A model generated the notes under the pieces. The model saw only the letters and a list, made by a program, of their open reading frames with translations, ran no database searches and had not been told where the DNA came from. Below are positions 22,192-34,356 of a stretch of DNA of 64,000 nt, one piece after another. Origin of the DNA: Neocallimastix lanati (nom. inval.) (Eukaryota > Neocallimastigomycota > Neocallimastigomycetes > Neocallimastigales > Neocallimastigaceae); contig JACVTC010000130.1 in assembly GCA_016946835.1 (NCBI GenBank), positions 297,001 through 361,000 of the forward strand, in the 5' to 3' direction. Positions within the stretch are counted from its first letter, which is position 1, and each line of letters opens with the position of its first letter. Made by a program: the position numbers and the translations under genes.

Positions 22192-23410
22192 TGGTACGTT
22201 ATTTTTATATATTGTACCTTTTATATGATTTGGGGAAAGCAAGTTGTAAAACTATAAAATAATATATTCTAATAAAAGAAATAAATAAAAAAAATTATAA
22301 CACAAAATTAATAATAAATTTTTAATAAATAATAATGTGTTACTTTTAAGTCTTTATTTTATTTATAAGTTTTGTTCTTTAAATAAGTACATTTAATTTT
22401 ATTATAACTTTATTATATCTTTAAATTTATATTTTAATAATAATATTAACCAAAATATCCTAAATATTTATTCACCCGGATAAATATTTTATAATTCCTA
22501 TTCTAACTATTATATTCTTTAAAGATATTAGATTATTAAGTTCCTCTTTTGTTAATATTTTATCTTTCACTTATTTTTATACTATAATTTATCTTAATTC
22601 TTATTGGTTATCTATTAATTAAAATTATTTTTATTAATATTATATTTTTATATACTAATTAAACCTTATACTTATTATAATAAAATAACTAAAGAATTAT
22701 TTATTTTTGTTAAGATAATAACTGAATTTCAATTCAATTTCAAATTCAATAATTCAGTTATTTGAATTTCAATATTAAAAAATAATAATATAATAATTAT
22801 TATTAAATTAACTTTATTAAAATATTTAGGAATTAGTCTAGGCCAACTAATTACTAAATATTATTAACATATTGAATTTAATATAATATTAAATAATGTA
22901 AACACGTGATCGTCATTAAATTAATTTCTACATATTATATTTTAATTATAAAATATAATATTTAGCAAATATTATATTCTTATATTTTATTTATATTAAA
23001 TATTTATATTATTATCTTACTTTATATTATCAATATCAAACTTATATTAATATTATTTACATATTCATATTAATAATTTTTTAATAATTAATTATTTTAT
23101 ATAAATACATGTTTAAATCTTTTGATTAATCCTTTGTAGGATTATTGTAATTTAAATTATAGTAATAATTATATAAAATAATAATGTAATAAAATATTAT
23201 TAATATTGAATAAAACTTATATTTTAAATAAAATACTTATTTATAAAATTCACTAATAATAATATGTTTTAAATAAGAATATAATTAAATTATTAATTAA
23301 TTACTATAATTTGGCATCTTGACCTAATCGTTAAGACCAAATTATCTAAAAGCTTTAACAATTTTCTTATATTTTTAATAATTTATTCTATTTTAGTGAG
23401 TAACGTACCA
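22192..23410. mobile_element. LTR-like element B2, interrupted by a nested solo LTR
   Basis: It begins TGGTACGTTATT and ends GTAACGTACCA, with ACAG on both sides (22188-22191, 23411-23414). Without the nested insert it is 561 bp, similar in size and sequence to the Gypsy-3 LTR (522 bp): shared AATAATATATTCTAATAA, ...TTATTTTC... and GAGTAACGTA. It is therefore a diverged solo LTR of that family. Confidence 0.78.
22708..23360. mobile_element. Solo LTR of a Gypsy-2-like element (653 bp)
   Basis: It begins TGTTAAGATAATAACTG and ends GCTTTAACA. The duplication ATTTT is on both sides (22703-22707, 23361-23365). It resembles the Gypsy-2 LTR (TGTTGAAATTATAACTG...CTTAACA). Its interior keeps a CTTTGTAGGATTATTGTAA block equivalent to the Gypsy-2 self-priming site. 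It sits in B2 at the position where Gypsy-2 sits in the Gypsy-3 LTR. Confidence 0.82.
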
Positions 23411-23414
23411 ACAG

Positions 23415-24018
23415 TGATACGATATTTTATTAAATACCGTATATGTTAGTTGGGCGTTTGTGCAAAAGGGAATTACTCCAAAAATATTATATTATAATAA
23501 TTATATTTACTTTTTATTTATTTATCTTTTATTATTTTATTTATTAAATTTTATCATAAAAAAAAATACATGTTTTATTATTCACTAAAAAAAAAGAAAA
23601 TATTTATTTATAAATTATTTTCATAATTATATTTTTACTAATTTTATAAATTTTATTTATCGAAACACTAAAATTAATTAATAAATATAAATATTCATAA
23701 CTTTTTACTTATAACTATTAATTCATATTGTTTAACATTATTTAAAAATTATTTTAATATTAACATCAATTTAATTAAACATTCAATCTCCGTTATAATT
23801 AATATAACTAATTTTACTATATAATCAACAATTCTTTTAATATTTTTAATATTATTATTTAATTTAATATTTTAATAATTATTAATAATAATAAATTATC
23901 TTTAATAATATATTTTAAGATTCATTATATAAAATTAATTTTTAATAAATATTTATATTAATAATTTTTCTAAATAATTTTTCTATTATTTTATATTATT
24001 TCTACTGGACATGCATCA
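23415..24018. mobile_element. LTR-like element G (604 bp)
   Basis: It begins TGATACGATATTTTATT and ends GACATGCATCA. ACAG lies on both sides (23411-23414, 24019-24022). Non-coding. It is third in the ACAG-linked chain. Confidence 0.72.
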
Positions 24019-24022
24019 ACAG

Positions 24023-25041
24023 TGGTAGACTCGGGGTGATTCTTATTGATTTAAAATCAAGCAGGGGGGACGGGTATTACCCTGCTTTGATTTTAACAAA
24101 GAAAAATTTTTTTTATTAAAAAAAATATTTATTATTTATTAATATAAAATTTTATTTTTTTTTTTTTTTTAAGTACACATATTTAATTTTTAAGAAATAT
24201 TTACAATATTTATAATTTTTTATGAATTTAAGGTATAATTATTTGTTTATAATTTAAGTAATTTTATAGAATTATTGAATTAATTTTATATCAATAATTC
24301 ATTTTTGTTTTAATTTTTATAAATATAATAATATAATATTCAAATATAATTTAATTAAAAATAATTATAAAATAAATATATAGAAAATAGTTTTTACTAT
24401 TTTCTTTGATATTTTTAAGTTAAATAAATTGTTTTTAAAGATTAATATAATAAATTTAATAATCTTTAATTATTTTAAATAATACTTGTAATTATTTTCA
24501 AAATAAAATAAAATTTTTATAATATTTAATTAATAAATTTGATAATATTTAAATAATAATTTTTATAATAAGTAATAATTTTTAATAATAATTTTTAATA
24601 ATAAATTTAATTAATAATCTTAATAATTTTATAATAATATTTAATAGTTATAATAAATAAATTTTTATAATAATATTTAATAATTTTAATAATTTTATAA
24701 TATTAATAATTTATAATAATTTTTAGAATAATATTTAATTAATAATTTTAATAATTTTATAATAATTTTTATAATAATATTTAATTAATAGTTTTAATAA
24801 TTTAGTATCTTAAAAGTATAATTTTTATATTTACAATTGTATTTTAATATACATATATTTAATAATATAACAATAAAGTAATTAATTAAAATTTATTTAC
24901 ATTATTTACAAGTTAAAATTAATTTATATCAAAATAAATTAAATTTTATTATTAAGTTTAGGTTATCAAGAATATAGGAAAGTACAATTTAGTAAATAAT
25001 TATTAATAATAAAATAAAGGTTATTAATTCATTCTTTACCA
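24023..25041. mobile_element. LTR-like element D (1019 bp)
   Basis: It begins TGGTAGACTCGGGG and ends TTCTTTACCA, with ACAG on both sides (24019-24022, 25042-25045). Close to its start is a strong hairpin (24053-24066 against 24080-24094, stem AAAATCAAGCAGGG with a one-base bulge and a G-rich loop). The same right end (AATAAAGGTTATTAATTCAT...TTTACCA) reappears at 48737-48787 next to the tRNA gene. Confidence 0.75.
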
Positions 25042-25045
25042 ACAG

Positions 25046-25835
25046 TGGTATGGTTCATATAATTTTAGGAATATAATAATAATTAACACAAATAATAAAA
25101 TTACAATAAAAAAAAAATAATTTGTTTTAAAATCAATATTTATTTATTTAAATTTATAAAAGAAAAATAATAATATAATTATTTATTTAATAAAAAGAAA
25201 GTTATTGATTATATTTTATTTCACTAAAAATTACATGTATTTATATTTTTTTATCAAATTAAAATTTGTAAAGCCTAACTATTTTTTTAATAAACTAATT
25301 ACTAATTATTTTTATAAATAAAACATTTAAATTGAAATTGAATTATTATTTTAGTTAATAATATTATTGTTATAAATAGTAGTTATATATTATTGAATTA
25401 TTAATTATTTAATAATAGTTTAATACTAATATATATAAAATAAAAATAAAGAGATTATACAGAATATTTTATTGTGGTTTAGTTAAATTTAGTAATTAAA
25501 AATAAATTTAAATTGATAACGAAAATTTTAATAACTAATTAAATAGATTTGATTATTTTCAATATAACATAATACAAAAGAAATATAATATTAATATATT
25601 AAGTCTGCAAGGACAATATTCTTGGCTAAAGATTTTTAATACATTATAATGGAATCGGATCGATAATTCAAAAAGGAATTATAAGTTAATTAGTGATTTA
25701 TTAACTTAAGATTTCTATTTAGTAATATTTGAAGAATATTGGAAAGTTCCAATTATATAGAATAGAATAATCTATAAGGTTAGAATAATTTATATTATTC
25801 TAGCACAATTAGTATTATTTGTTCATTCTGTATTA
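25046..25835. mobile_element. LTR-like element H (790 bp)
   Basis: It begins TGGTATGGTTCAT and ends TTCATTCTGTATTA. ACAG is on both sides (25042-25045, 25836-25839). The right end has TA in place of CA, so this copy is somewhat decayed. Non-coding. Confidence 0.65.
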
Positions 25836-25839
25836 ACAG

Positions 25840-26655
25840 CTGACAAACGATTCTATTATCTTAATTTGAAGTTATTACTTCAAAAGTGATAATAGATGTA
25901 TCAAGTTTGATTTAATATAAAATTTAATATAAATGAATTTGTTTTATTATTATTAATAATTAAGTTATTATTATTCTAGCTTAACACTGAATTGTTATTA
26001 ATTTTTCAAATTTATACATTTCTTTTGTGTTTAGTATTAATTTTTATTATTATTTAGTAATTTTTATTATTATTTATTAATTTTTATTATTATTTATTAA
26101 TTTTTATTATTATTTATTAATTTTTATTATTATTTATTAATTTTTATTATTATTTATTAATTTTTATTATTATTTATTAATATAATATTTGGTTATTATT
26201 TTTTATTACATTTCTAATAACAACGAGAAATTAATTTTATAAAATATTTACAAGTATTTATATTTTTACAATAATTTAAAGTATTTACAATTTTTAATAA
26301 TAAAATAATTAAGAATAATTATATTTATAAAAATAAACAATAAAATAAACAAATAAACAATTAATACAAGAATTATTATAAACAAAGAATTCAAAATAAT
26401 ACAAAAAAGAGAAAATTGTTTACAAACTATTTACTTTTAATTAAAAAGAGAAATTAATTAACATTAGTATTTCATTATTTTAAAAATTAAAATAGAATTA
26501 AAGTATAATTTCGAGTTTTAGAATTTAATTAAAATAAATTTTTTTATTATGATTTTAATTTCAAATTTTAATTTATTAATTTGTTGTTGAATAGGTTAGA
26601 TATTATTCAAGCTTTCTAATAATTTTATGCTTAAGAATTCCAATCTGTATCACAA
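25840..26655. other. Non-coding DNA between the LTR chain and Gypsy-3, with 20-bp tandem repeats
   Basis: It starts CTGACAAACG after the last ACAG, with nested hairpins (CTATTATC...GATAATAG around TTTGAAGT...ACTTCAAA). At about 26035-26185 there are seven copies of a 20-bp unit, TTTTTATTATTATTTATTAA. No gene. Confidence 0.65.
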
Positions 26656-27177
26656 TGATACGCAACTTATAAAAAAGTCACTTTAGGGTCGGGACAAACA
26701 AGTTTTATTAATATAAAATAATATATTCTAATAATAAGAATTAAATAACACACAAATAAAAAAAATAATTTAAATAAAGATAATAATATTATTTAATATT
26801 TTAGTATTTTATTATTTTCTCTGTTTTTATATTTCAAATTAATAATTTCATATATTTATCTCTAAAATCTATTTTCTATATTTATTATTTATTATAAAAT
26901 TTCTCTTTCTATTTTCTAATCTTAATTATAAAGTATAAATCCCTTATTTTAACTATTGAGTAATTCTTTTTCTCTAAGAATTCCCCTTTCTAATTATTTA
27001 ATAATTGATCTTTTTATACTAAGTTTTCTCAATTCCTATTGGTAGTTAATTATTATTTAATTATATTATTTAATTATATTAAAATATTTAATATTCTTTA
27101 TCACTAATCCACATATTAATATTGTTATTTTCTAATTTTTTACAATTATTTTCTATTATTGTATGAGTAACGTATCA
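26656..27177 (-). repeat. Gypsy-3 3' LTR (522 bp)
   Basis: It begins TGATACGCAACTT and ends GAGTAACGTATCA in + orientation. It is nearly identical to 40916-41391. The terminal inverted repeat is TGATACG/CGTATCA. On the - strand the polypurine AAGTGGGGACG precedes it. Confidence 0.9.
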
Positions 27178-27260
27178 AAACGTCCCCACTTAGTTTAGAC
27201 TTCGTCCCTTGAAGTCTCTGGTAATCAACTATTTGTATTATTAACTATATATTTAAATTA

Positions 27261-27300
<40 letters not shown>

Positions 27301-27928
27301 TTTTTTAATTATTATTAGTAGTATTACCTAATTAAGTAAAATTAATAAAATTAAATAAAAACTTGTGCCAATTACTGTGCTTGATTTGAATACTAATTAA
27401 AACAAATATTACTAAAAAAAATTATTATTATTGTTATTTTAATATATTAATATATTTTAATTTTTTTTTTTTTTTTTAGGTAAGTGCATTATAAAAACTT
27501 TATAAATATATATGATTTACTTAAATACTAATTAATTTTATTATCATTGTATATATGTTTTATATATATATATAGCCATATCTATATTTATTATTATTTA
27601 CTATATTATTATATTTGTTATTTATGTCGTTATATTTATTTATTATATTATTAAAAAAAAAGAATATCGGATAATGCTCTTTAGACAGAAAAATATATTC
27701 GTCAATTATTAATTCAAATAAAAGAATTTATAACCCAGTTCAATAACTATTTCAAGATATATCATTACTATATTGTTGTGTACATATGTGTTTACAATTT
27801 TATAAATTTTGTGAATTTCGAAATAGAATTTACTTTAAATTTGTAAATTTTTCAATTTAATTGTTATACTAGGTACGTAGTCGTTGTATTATTATGTGTG
27901 TAGATCATATTTCATTATCAATTTTGAT

Positions 27929-27977
<49 letters not shown>

Positions 27978-28090
27978 AGATAAAATTTATCAAATGTTAA
28001 ATACTGAATAAAATAAATTTCAAAATTATAAGTTTTAAATTCAAATTTTGAAATTTCAATTTTGAGATTTTAAAGTTTCAAATTAATTTA

Positions 28091-28165
<75 letters not shown>

Positions 28166-28191
28166 TTTTTTTTGTATATATATATGTATCC

Positions 28192-31100
28192 TTATTCTTC
28201 TAAATTCAATTCTGTAAAATATGGAATAATATTCTTTAAATGAATGTTCCTATCAGCAACTTCTCCAGTTACTGGATCACAAACTGTTACTGTATTGAAC
28301 TCTTGTTTTACGATCTTTAATGGGCCTGTAAAAAAACGGATCCAGCTTCCTTCTATTGAACAATTTGACCAAAACAAGACCACCTGGCTTATACTTTGCT
28401 CTCATTCTTCTTATTTGTTTCCTACGATCTTCCCACAACTTGTTTGCTGTTTCAATGTTCTTTATTGCTTCACGGATCCAACGGTCATGGTTAATAAATT
28501 TCCTCAGCCAAAATTCTTCTTCGTCTTCCCAGTCATTTTTGGATTCGACATTAACAGTGAGTTCGAATGGTTGTAAGTCTCTCCGTCCATACAACAATTC
28601 AAAGCTGCTGTGTTTCGTAACTTCATTCTTGCACGTTCTTAAAGCCCAAAGAGCGCTATAAAGTGTTTCGTCCCACTGCGAATCCTCTTCGCCGAGTAAC
28701 CTGAGATACTTACCTATTTCCCTATTTCTGTTTTCTACTTCTCCATTAGACGAGGGGTGATAGGTTGCTACATAATTTACATAAATGTCGTTAAGGTCCA
28801 GAAATGCTTTTGTCTTATCGGAAGTAAACTGTGGACCATTGTCAGTAACTAAAATTTCAGGAACACCATGTCGTGCAAATATTTTCTTGAGAAAATTTAT
28901 TACATCTTGAGATTCGGCAGATTGTAAGGGTTCTGCTTCCACCCATTTGGTAAGATAATCTACTAATACAATTATATATCTATTACCTTTATTTGTTATA
29001 GGTAATGGTCCTATTAGATCCAACCCAACTCTTGAGAAAGGATATTCAGTTACAGTTGCGATATTTTCGGTATATTTATTTAATTTTTGTGGTCGACAAG
29101 TTTGACACTTGTGACAACATTTTATTAATATTTGTATATCTTTTTTCATATTTCCCCAGTAGTAATCCCTCTTCAGTCTGTTATAAGTTTTGTAAACTCC
29201 TTCATGGCCTAAACCATGGGCTTCTTCGATTAATTTTTGCTTCTCTTCTTTGTTGTGAACTATTCTTCTCAGTTGTTCTCCTTGTTTAAGATATTCCACC
29301 CCATCAATTTTAAATATTCTCCTTTTTATATACTCATTCATTAAATTATTTATACTATTGGTACTAGAAATATAATTATTAATATTAGCATCAGTAACAT
29401 TATTGATACTATTATTGATTATATTTATAGTTTCAAAACTTGTGGGAATTCTCGATAGTGCGTCTGCTAGGACATTCTTCCTCCCCTCTTGATATTGGAT
29501 ATTAAGGTTTAACGAAGAAATCATACTAACCCACTTAAGGTGTCTATGGTTTGTTGGTTCTCTGTTATGGAGTATACCAATAAGAGGTTTGTGGTCAGTA
29601 TATACAATTGTGGTAAATGGACTACTAGTTATATATGCTTTAAATTTTTGTACGCAATAATACACTGCTGTTCCTTCAAGATCAGTAACACTGTAATTTA
29701 ATTCAGCAGGCTTGAGAGTACGACTTTCAAAATATATAGGAACCTCTATATTTTGGTCTGACATTTGTAAAAGGACTCCTCCTACTCCATCCAAGGAAGC
29801 ATCGGTTCGTATAATAAAAGGTTTGGAGAAATCTGGGGAAGAAAGAATGGGGGCTGTAATTAGTTTTTCCTTTAAGGATTCAAATGCAATAGTACAATTG
29901 TTGTTCCAGACAAAAGGTACGTCCTTTTTTAAAAGATTATATAAAGGTTTTGATATCATTGAAAAATTTTTTATAAATTTTCTATAATACCCGACAGCAC
30001 CCAAAAAGGATTTTAATTGTGTAATAGTTTTAGGAGGGGTCCAGTTAGCTATAATTTTAACTTTTTCAGGGATTGGTGAGAGACCATTAACAGACAGACG
30101 GTGACCCAAAATGGTAACTTCAGTTTTAAAGAAATCACATTTTTCTAAATTAATTTTTAAATTATTTTCTTGTAATATAGTAAATACTTTAGATAAGTGT
30201 TCTAAATGTGATTCCATAGAGTGGGAAAAAATTATCAAATCGTCAATATAAACAAAAAGGCAGACACCAATTAAATCAAAAAAAATTCGGTTCATCTCCC
30301 TCTGAAAGGTTGCCGGTGCATTGCACAGACCAAACGGCATAACCTTGAAGTTGAAGTTTCCGAACATGGTAGTAAACGCTGTCTTGTCCTTGTCTTCCGT
30401 GGCCATTGGAATTTGGTGGTAGCCCGAGAATAAATCAATAGTGGATAAAATTTTAGCATTCCCAATAAAGGTCAAAATATCATCAATTAAAGGTAATGCA
30501 TAGGAATCTTTGATTGTCAGGTTATTTAATTTACGATAATCGACACATAACCTCCAATCTCCATTTTTTTTAATACCAAAACAATCGGTGAGGACCAAGG
30601 TGAGTAGGATGGTTCAATTAAATTACTATTTATTAATTTTATTAATTGGTTTTTTAAAGCTTTTATTTGTGCCTTAGATAATCTATATGCTTTTTGTTTT
30701 ATGGGTTTAGCACCATTTACTAGTACAATCCGATGAGGTAGCAATTTAGAATGTCCCAAGTCGTCAGTCTTTAGTGCAAGCACGTTCTCATAGGTAGTAA
30801 AAAGATTTCTTGCCTTAATTTTGTCTTCATTATTCAATTCATTAATAATCCTATTAATAATTTCATTTTTATTTTCTTTAATATCCGTAGATATTTCTCT
30901 TTCCTTTTGTATAGTTATGGTAAGTAATAATGATTTAGATCTTTGTTGGTTTTCTTCTTTTTGTTTGTCTTCTTCTTTTTGTTCGTCTTCTTCCAAAGGA
31001 GCAAAAGTGTTATTAAAATTCAGGTCATAAAAAAGGTCAGCTAATTTGTGTGAAGTATAGTCATTATCAATATAATATAATGTATCGTTTACCAAATTAA

Positions 31101-31310
31101 TGTCAAATCTATTTTTTTTTAGGGAATCGACTCCTATTAGAATATCAAAGATGTCGTCCTTTTCTATTACCCGGAAATGATCTTTAAACGTACGAGTTCC
31201 AATGGTAACTTCTAACTCGTAAATTTCAGATTCAATTGAGGAATTAGAGTAAGCTTGGAAAATAGTTTCCTCAATTTTTCCTATGGCTTGTTTGGTAATT
31301 TGGAATTTTT
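28192..31310 (-). pseudogene. Gypsy-3 pol: reverse transcriptase, RNase H, integrase (frameshifted)
   Basis: Read on the - strand: an end-of-protease/linker part in one frame (to ~30571); RT-RNase H-integrase in a second frame (~30570-28337); then the last ~48 residues in a third (28336-28192). RT has YIDDLIIFS; RNase H has IRTDASLDGVGG and YTDHKPL. The integrase has an HHCC finger (HGLGHEG...CHKCQTC) and the acidic triad in LDLIGP, VTDNGPQFTS and SSNGEVENRNRE. The breaks fall in the T8 run at 30564-30571 and the A7 run at 28330-28336. No start codon of its own: it would be made as part of a gag-pol polyprotein. Either a true pseudogene or a victim of homopolymer sequencing errors. Confidence 0.88.
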
Positions 31311-32159
31311 TTTAATGCTGATCTTGTGATAGCATTCACACTAGCACAAGTATCTAAAAATATTTCACAATTAACACCTTCTATTTTTCCTAATATTTTT
31401 ATTATTTTAAATTTATTCACTAACGTCAATACATTATTTAAGGAACTTTTAGGTATTAATTTTAAAGATTTATTGAAATGAGCTCTAAGTTTCGGAAAGA
31501 GATCCAATAAGTACCCTAATTTAGTAACAACTTCTGTGGAGACTATTTCTTTAACGAGATCCTGAAGAAGGTAATCATCTAGATATTCCATTAATTTGAT
31601 ATGACGCTCTTTTGTATTTGGATTTATAATATCAGTAGATGTTTCTTCTTTTGTCATTGAATTATTAGTTTTAATATTCTCTTTAATTTCTTCTAATTTC
31701 TTCCTTTTTCCAGCCTTTTTTACATTTCTAATGTTTTTCCCGGCAATAAAGGATGGATCCAAGAACTCTAATTTTTCGGTGGTAGGATTAGCAGGTATTT
31801 TAACTATATTACTATTGTTACTTTTATATTTCTTTGATTCTTCATTAATTTTCTTATCATTGGTATTTACAGGAATTTCCTTTTCTTCTGAAAGACTCAT
31901 GTCTTCTTCAGCCTTTTCAACATTATCACTTGCATTCTTTGAAAGAGGACTCTCTTCCATAATGTTCATTTCTTCTGGCTGGATGTTCTGAGGTTGTTCA
32001 TCCAATTTATTATTATGGTTCATTGCTGTGGTACTAAATGCGACTGGCTGGCTTTTTAATGATTCATGTGACTTCTTCTTATTGTAGGGTGTGTCTTTAA
32101 TATTTTTTGTTTTGGATTTTCTGACGGCGCTGCAATAACTTCTGGTGAGTCATTTTGTG
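31311..32159 (-). pseudogene. Gypsy-3 linker and protease region (frameshifted)
   Basis: From ATG 32023 the - strand codes for ~240 residues: a Glu/Lys/Asn-rich linker, then EIFLDTCASVNAITR, which is the retropepsin active-site region. The usual D-(S/T)-G is DTC here, a Gly to Cys change at a normally invariant site. The frame breaks at the T8 run 31306-31313, after which the protease continues in another frame (DIFDILIGVDSL). Frames also change between here and gag near 32110-32285. Confidence 0.75.
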
Positions 32160-32285
32160 TTACCATAATTTTATTGTTATTATTGTTATACAAATTATTA
32201 TTATTCACATTTTCAACTGTATACAAATTTGGTAATGTAACAGGGCCTTGATTGGTTTGTTTAATGGAAGTTATCCTTCTCCCAT

Positions 32286-32783
32286 TTAGTGGTTTAAAGG
32301 TTTTTGTAATAACCCCTTTTCTTCCATCTCAGCCAATTGTTTGAAAATATATGGACAATCCGAAACTTTGTGTCCAGATTGGTTACATCTATAACAGGTA
32401 TTATACGTATTTAATTTATTTTTAAAAAATGTATTATTATAATTTCTTGACTCTGTACTACCAATATTTCCCATTAAAGATGTCGTGGCAATAACATTAT
32501 TATTAACTACTCCATTATTTTTATTGGTTGAATTTTCCATTCTTGGATTCAGATTGTTGAGATTTTCATTTTGAATTCTATTATTATTGTTTCCCACATT
32601 GTTCATACTGTTGTATTTGCGATTATTGTAGAATGAATAGGTATTATTATAATGTTTATTTCCATTAAATTGATTATTACTAGTATAACTTCTATTCATG
32701 TCACTTCTTCTAGTATGTCCAAAATAGTTGTGGTATGAATTAGCGTGATTCTGCTGATAAGAAAGAGTTCTTTTATTGATATC
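32286..32783 (-). pseudogene. Gypsy-3 gag, C-terminal half with CCHC zinc knuckle
   Basis: Asn-rich protein ending with CYRCNQSGHKVSDC, a CX2CX4HX4C nucleocapsid knuckle that binds the element's RNA, then a stop at 32286. Its upstream codons (DINKRTLSYQQN) continue in frame the gag half at 39936-40582 once Gypsy-1 and its 5-bp duplication are removed. Confidence 0.85.
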
Positions 32784-33555
32784 TGTAAAGATATTATTAA
32801 TATCTTTAAATAATTTTAATTAAATTTAATCATAAATTTAAGTAAAATTAAAATAAATTTATTTGAAATCACGTGTATAAAATTATTGAAAATATTTTTA
32901 ACATAATTTCGATTTTTTTCCCAATCATACTAATAAATTAAAAATTTCTCTTGTGAAACTAGTATTTGAAAATCATTTCTTTTTATGTAATTTAATTTAA
33001 ATAATAAGAGTTAAGGTTTTTCACAAGATAAATTAACAACATGAAACTATGCAATTAGTCATGTTGAAACTTACGGCATTTTATGCTAAATTTATATTAA
33101 ATAATTATGACAACTTTTATATTATTTTTAAATAGAAAATATATAATAAATTTACTAATAATATTTAAATAATAAATAAATAATAAATGAACTCAATTAG
33201 AATTGATTATATTTATTTTAGTTATTAATTATAATTCTCTTTATTTAGTAATAGTTAATTATTTATTATTAGTTTAGGTTAGTACTGTTTTAAATAAATA
33301 GCTAGATAATATAATTCAATAGGAATTATATATTATAAATGCAATAAGATAAAAATATAAATAGTTATCAAATTTCATGTATTTTAATCGATGTAATTGT
33401 TATTAACGATTTCTTGTTAATAACACTTTAAAATAAATAAAGATTTTAATATTTAAAAAATTAATAAAACTTGTTCTTTAAAACTATTATTTTGTGTTTT
33501 AGTGTTATTATTGAAGTGTTGATTTATAATCTATTTTTTTTATCAAAACTTTATA
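32784..33555 (+). repeat. Gypsy-1 5' LTR (772 bp)
   Basis: Begins TGTAAAGATATT, ends AAAACTTTATA. A TATA box (TATAAATAG, 33356-33364) lies 37 bases upstream of GTAATTGTTATTA (33393-33405), the proposed RNA 5' end. Confidence 0.93.
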
Positions 33556-33566
33556 ATAACAATTAC
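33554..33566 (+). promoter_or_regulatory. Putative self-priming site of Gypsy-1
   Basis: TAATAACAATTAC overlaps the LTR end and is the exact reverse complement of GTAATTGTTATTA at 33393-33405 inside the LTR (13 bases; 11 of them lie outside the LTR). No TGG-type tRNA primer site is present. Tf1-type elements use an 11-base complementarity of this kind to prime reverse transcription with the folded-back 5' end of their own RNA. Confidence 0.6.
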
Positions 33567-33729
33567 CTTTTAAACAAACAAAAATACGTTATAAATCAAT
33601 AAAAAATATTTAAAACACGTGACTCTTTTGTGGCTTATTTGTGGCTTGAATCAAGATATTTTTACCAGATATTTTTACCAAGGATTTTTAGAAGCTACCC
33701 ACTTTTGACACTACCGACTTTGGAATACT

Positions 33730-33976
33730 CACAATTTTAGATTATTGCTACCAGCTTTAGGATATCGCTACCAGTTTAAGGAAATATTCTACTCGATTTA
33801 GGCTAATTCTACCAGTTTAAGGAAATATTCAACTCGATTCAGGCTATTCTACCAGTTTAAGGAAATATTCTACTCGATTTAGGCTAATTCTACCAGTTTA
33901 AGGAAATATTCAACTCGATTCAGGCTATTCTACCAGTTTAAGGAAATATTCTACTCGATTCAGGCTAATTCTACCA

Positions 33977-34020
<44 letters not shown>
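33730..34020 (+). repeat. ~40-bp tandem repeats and a poly-A tract in the Gypsy-1 leader
   Basis: ACCAGTTTAAGGAAATATTC, followed by (T/A)ACTCGATT(T/C)AGGCTA, recurs about five times at 40-41 base intervals between LTR and gag, with two alternating variants. A ~40-base poly-A follows at 33980-34020. Confidence 0.85.
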
Positions 34021-34023
<3 letters not shown>

Positions 34024-34356
34024 TTACCAGACTCATACCATACCATTTATCATATTGGGACACTTGTGCAAGACTTTTGAATAAAATTACCAGATTACGT
34101 GAGAAATCCATAATATTATTTGGAATTAAATTTTAACCAGTAAGATACTATATTATAATATTCAGTTTACTCGACGGCACCACTACAATTGGAGAGAGCC
34201 AGTTCGACTTTACATACAATATTATAATAGAAATATCTTTTTATTAGAACATCTATTTCAAATATCATTATTTAAAATATTCAAAAGTAAATAATAAGTT
34301 ACAAATTGAACGAAGTTGAAGATTTAATTCAAAAATTCGAAAACCTTGATTTAGAA

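Noticed and set aside
28085-28166. (ATT)n tract in the Gypsy-3 3' region as a possible coding Asn repeat
   Set aside because: It lies after the last stop of pol on the - strand and before the polypurine tract, so it is untranslated.
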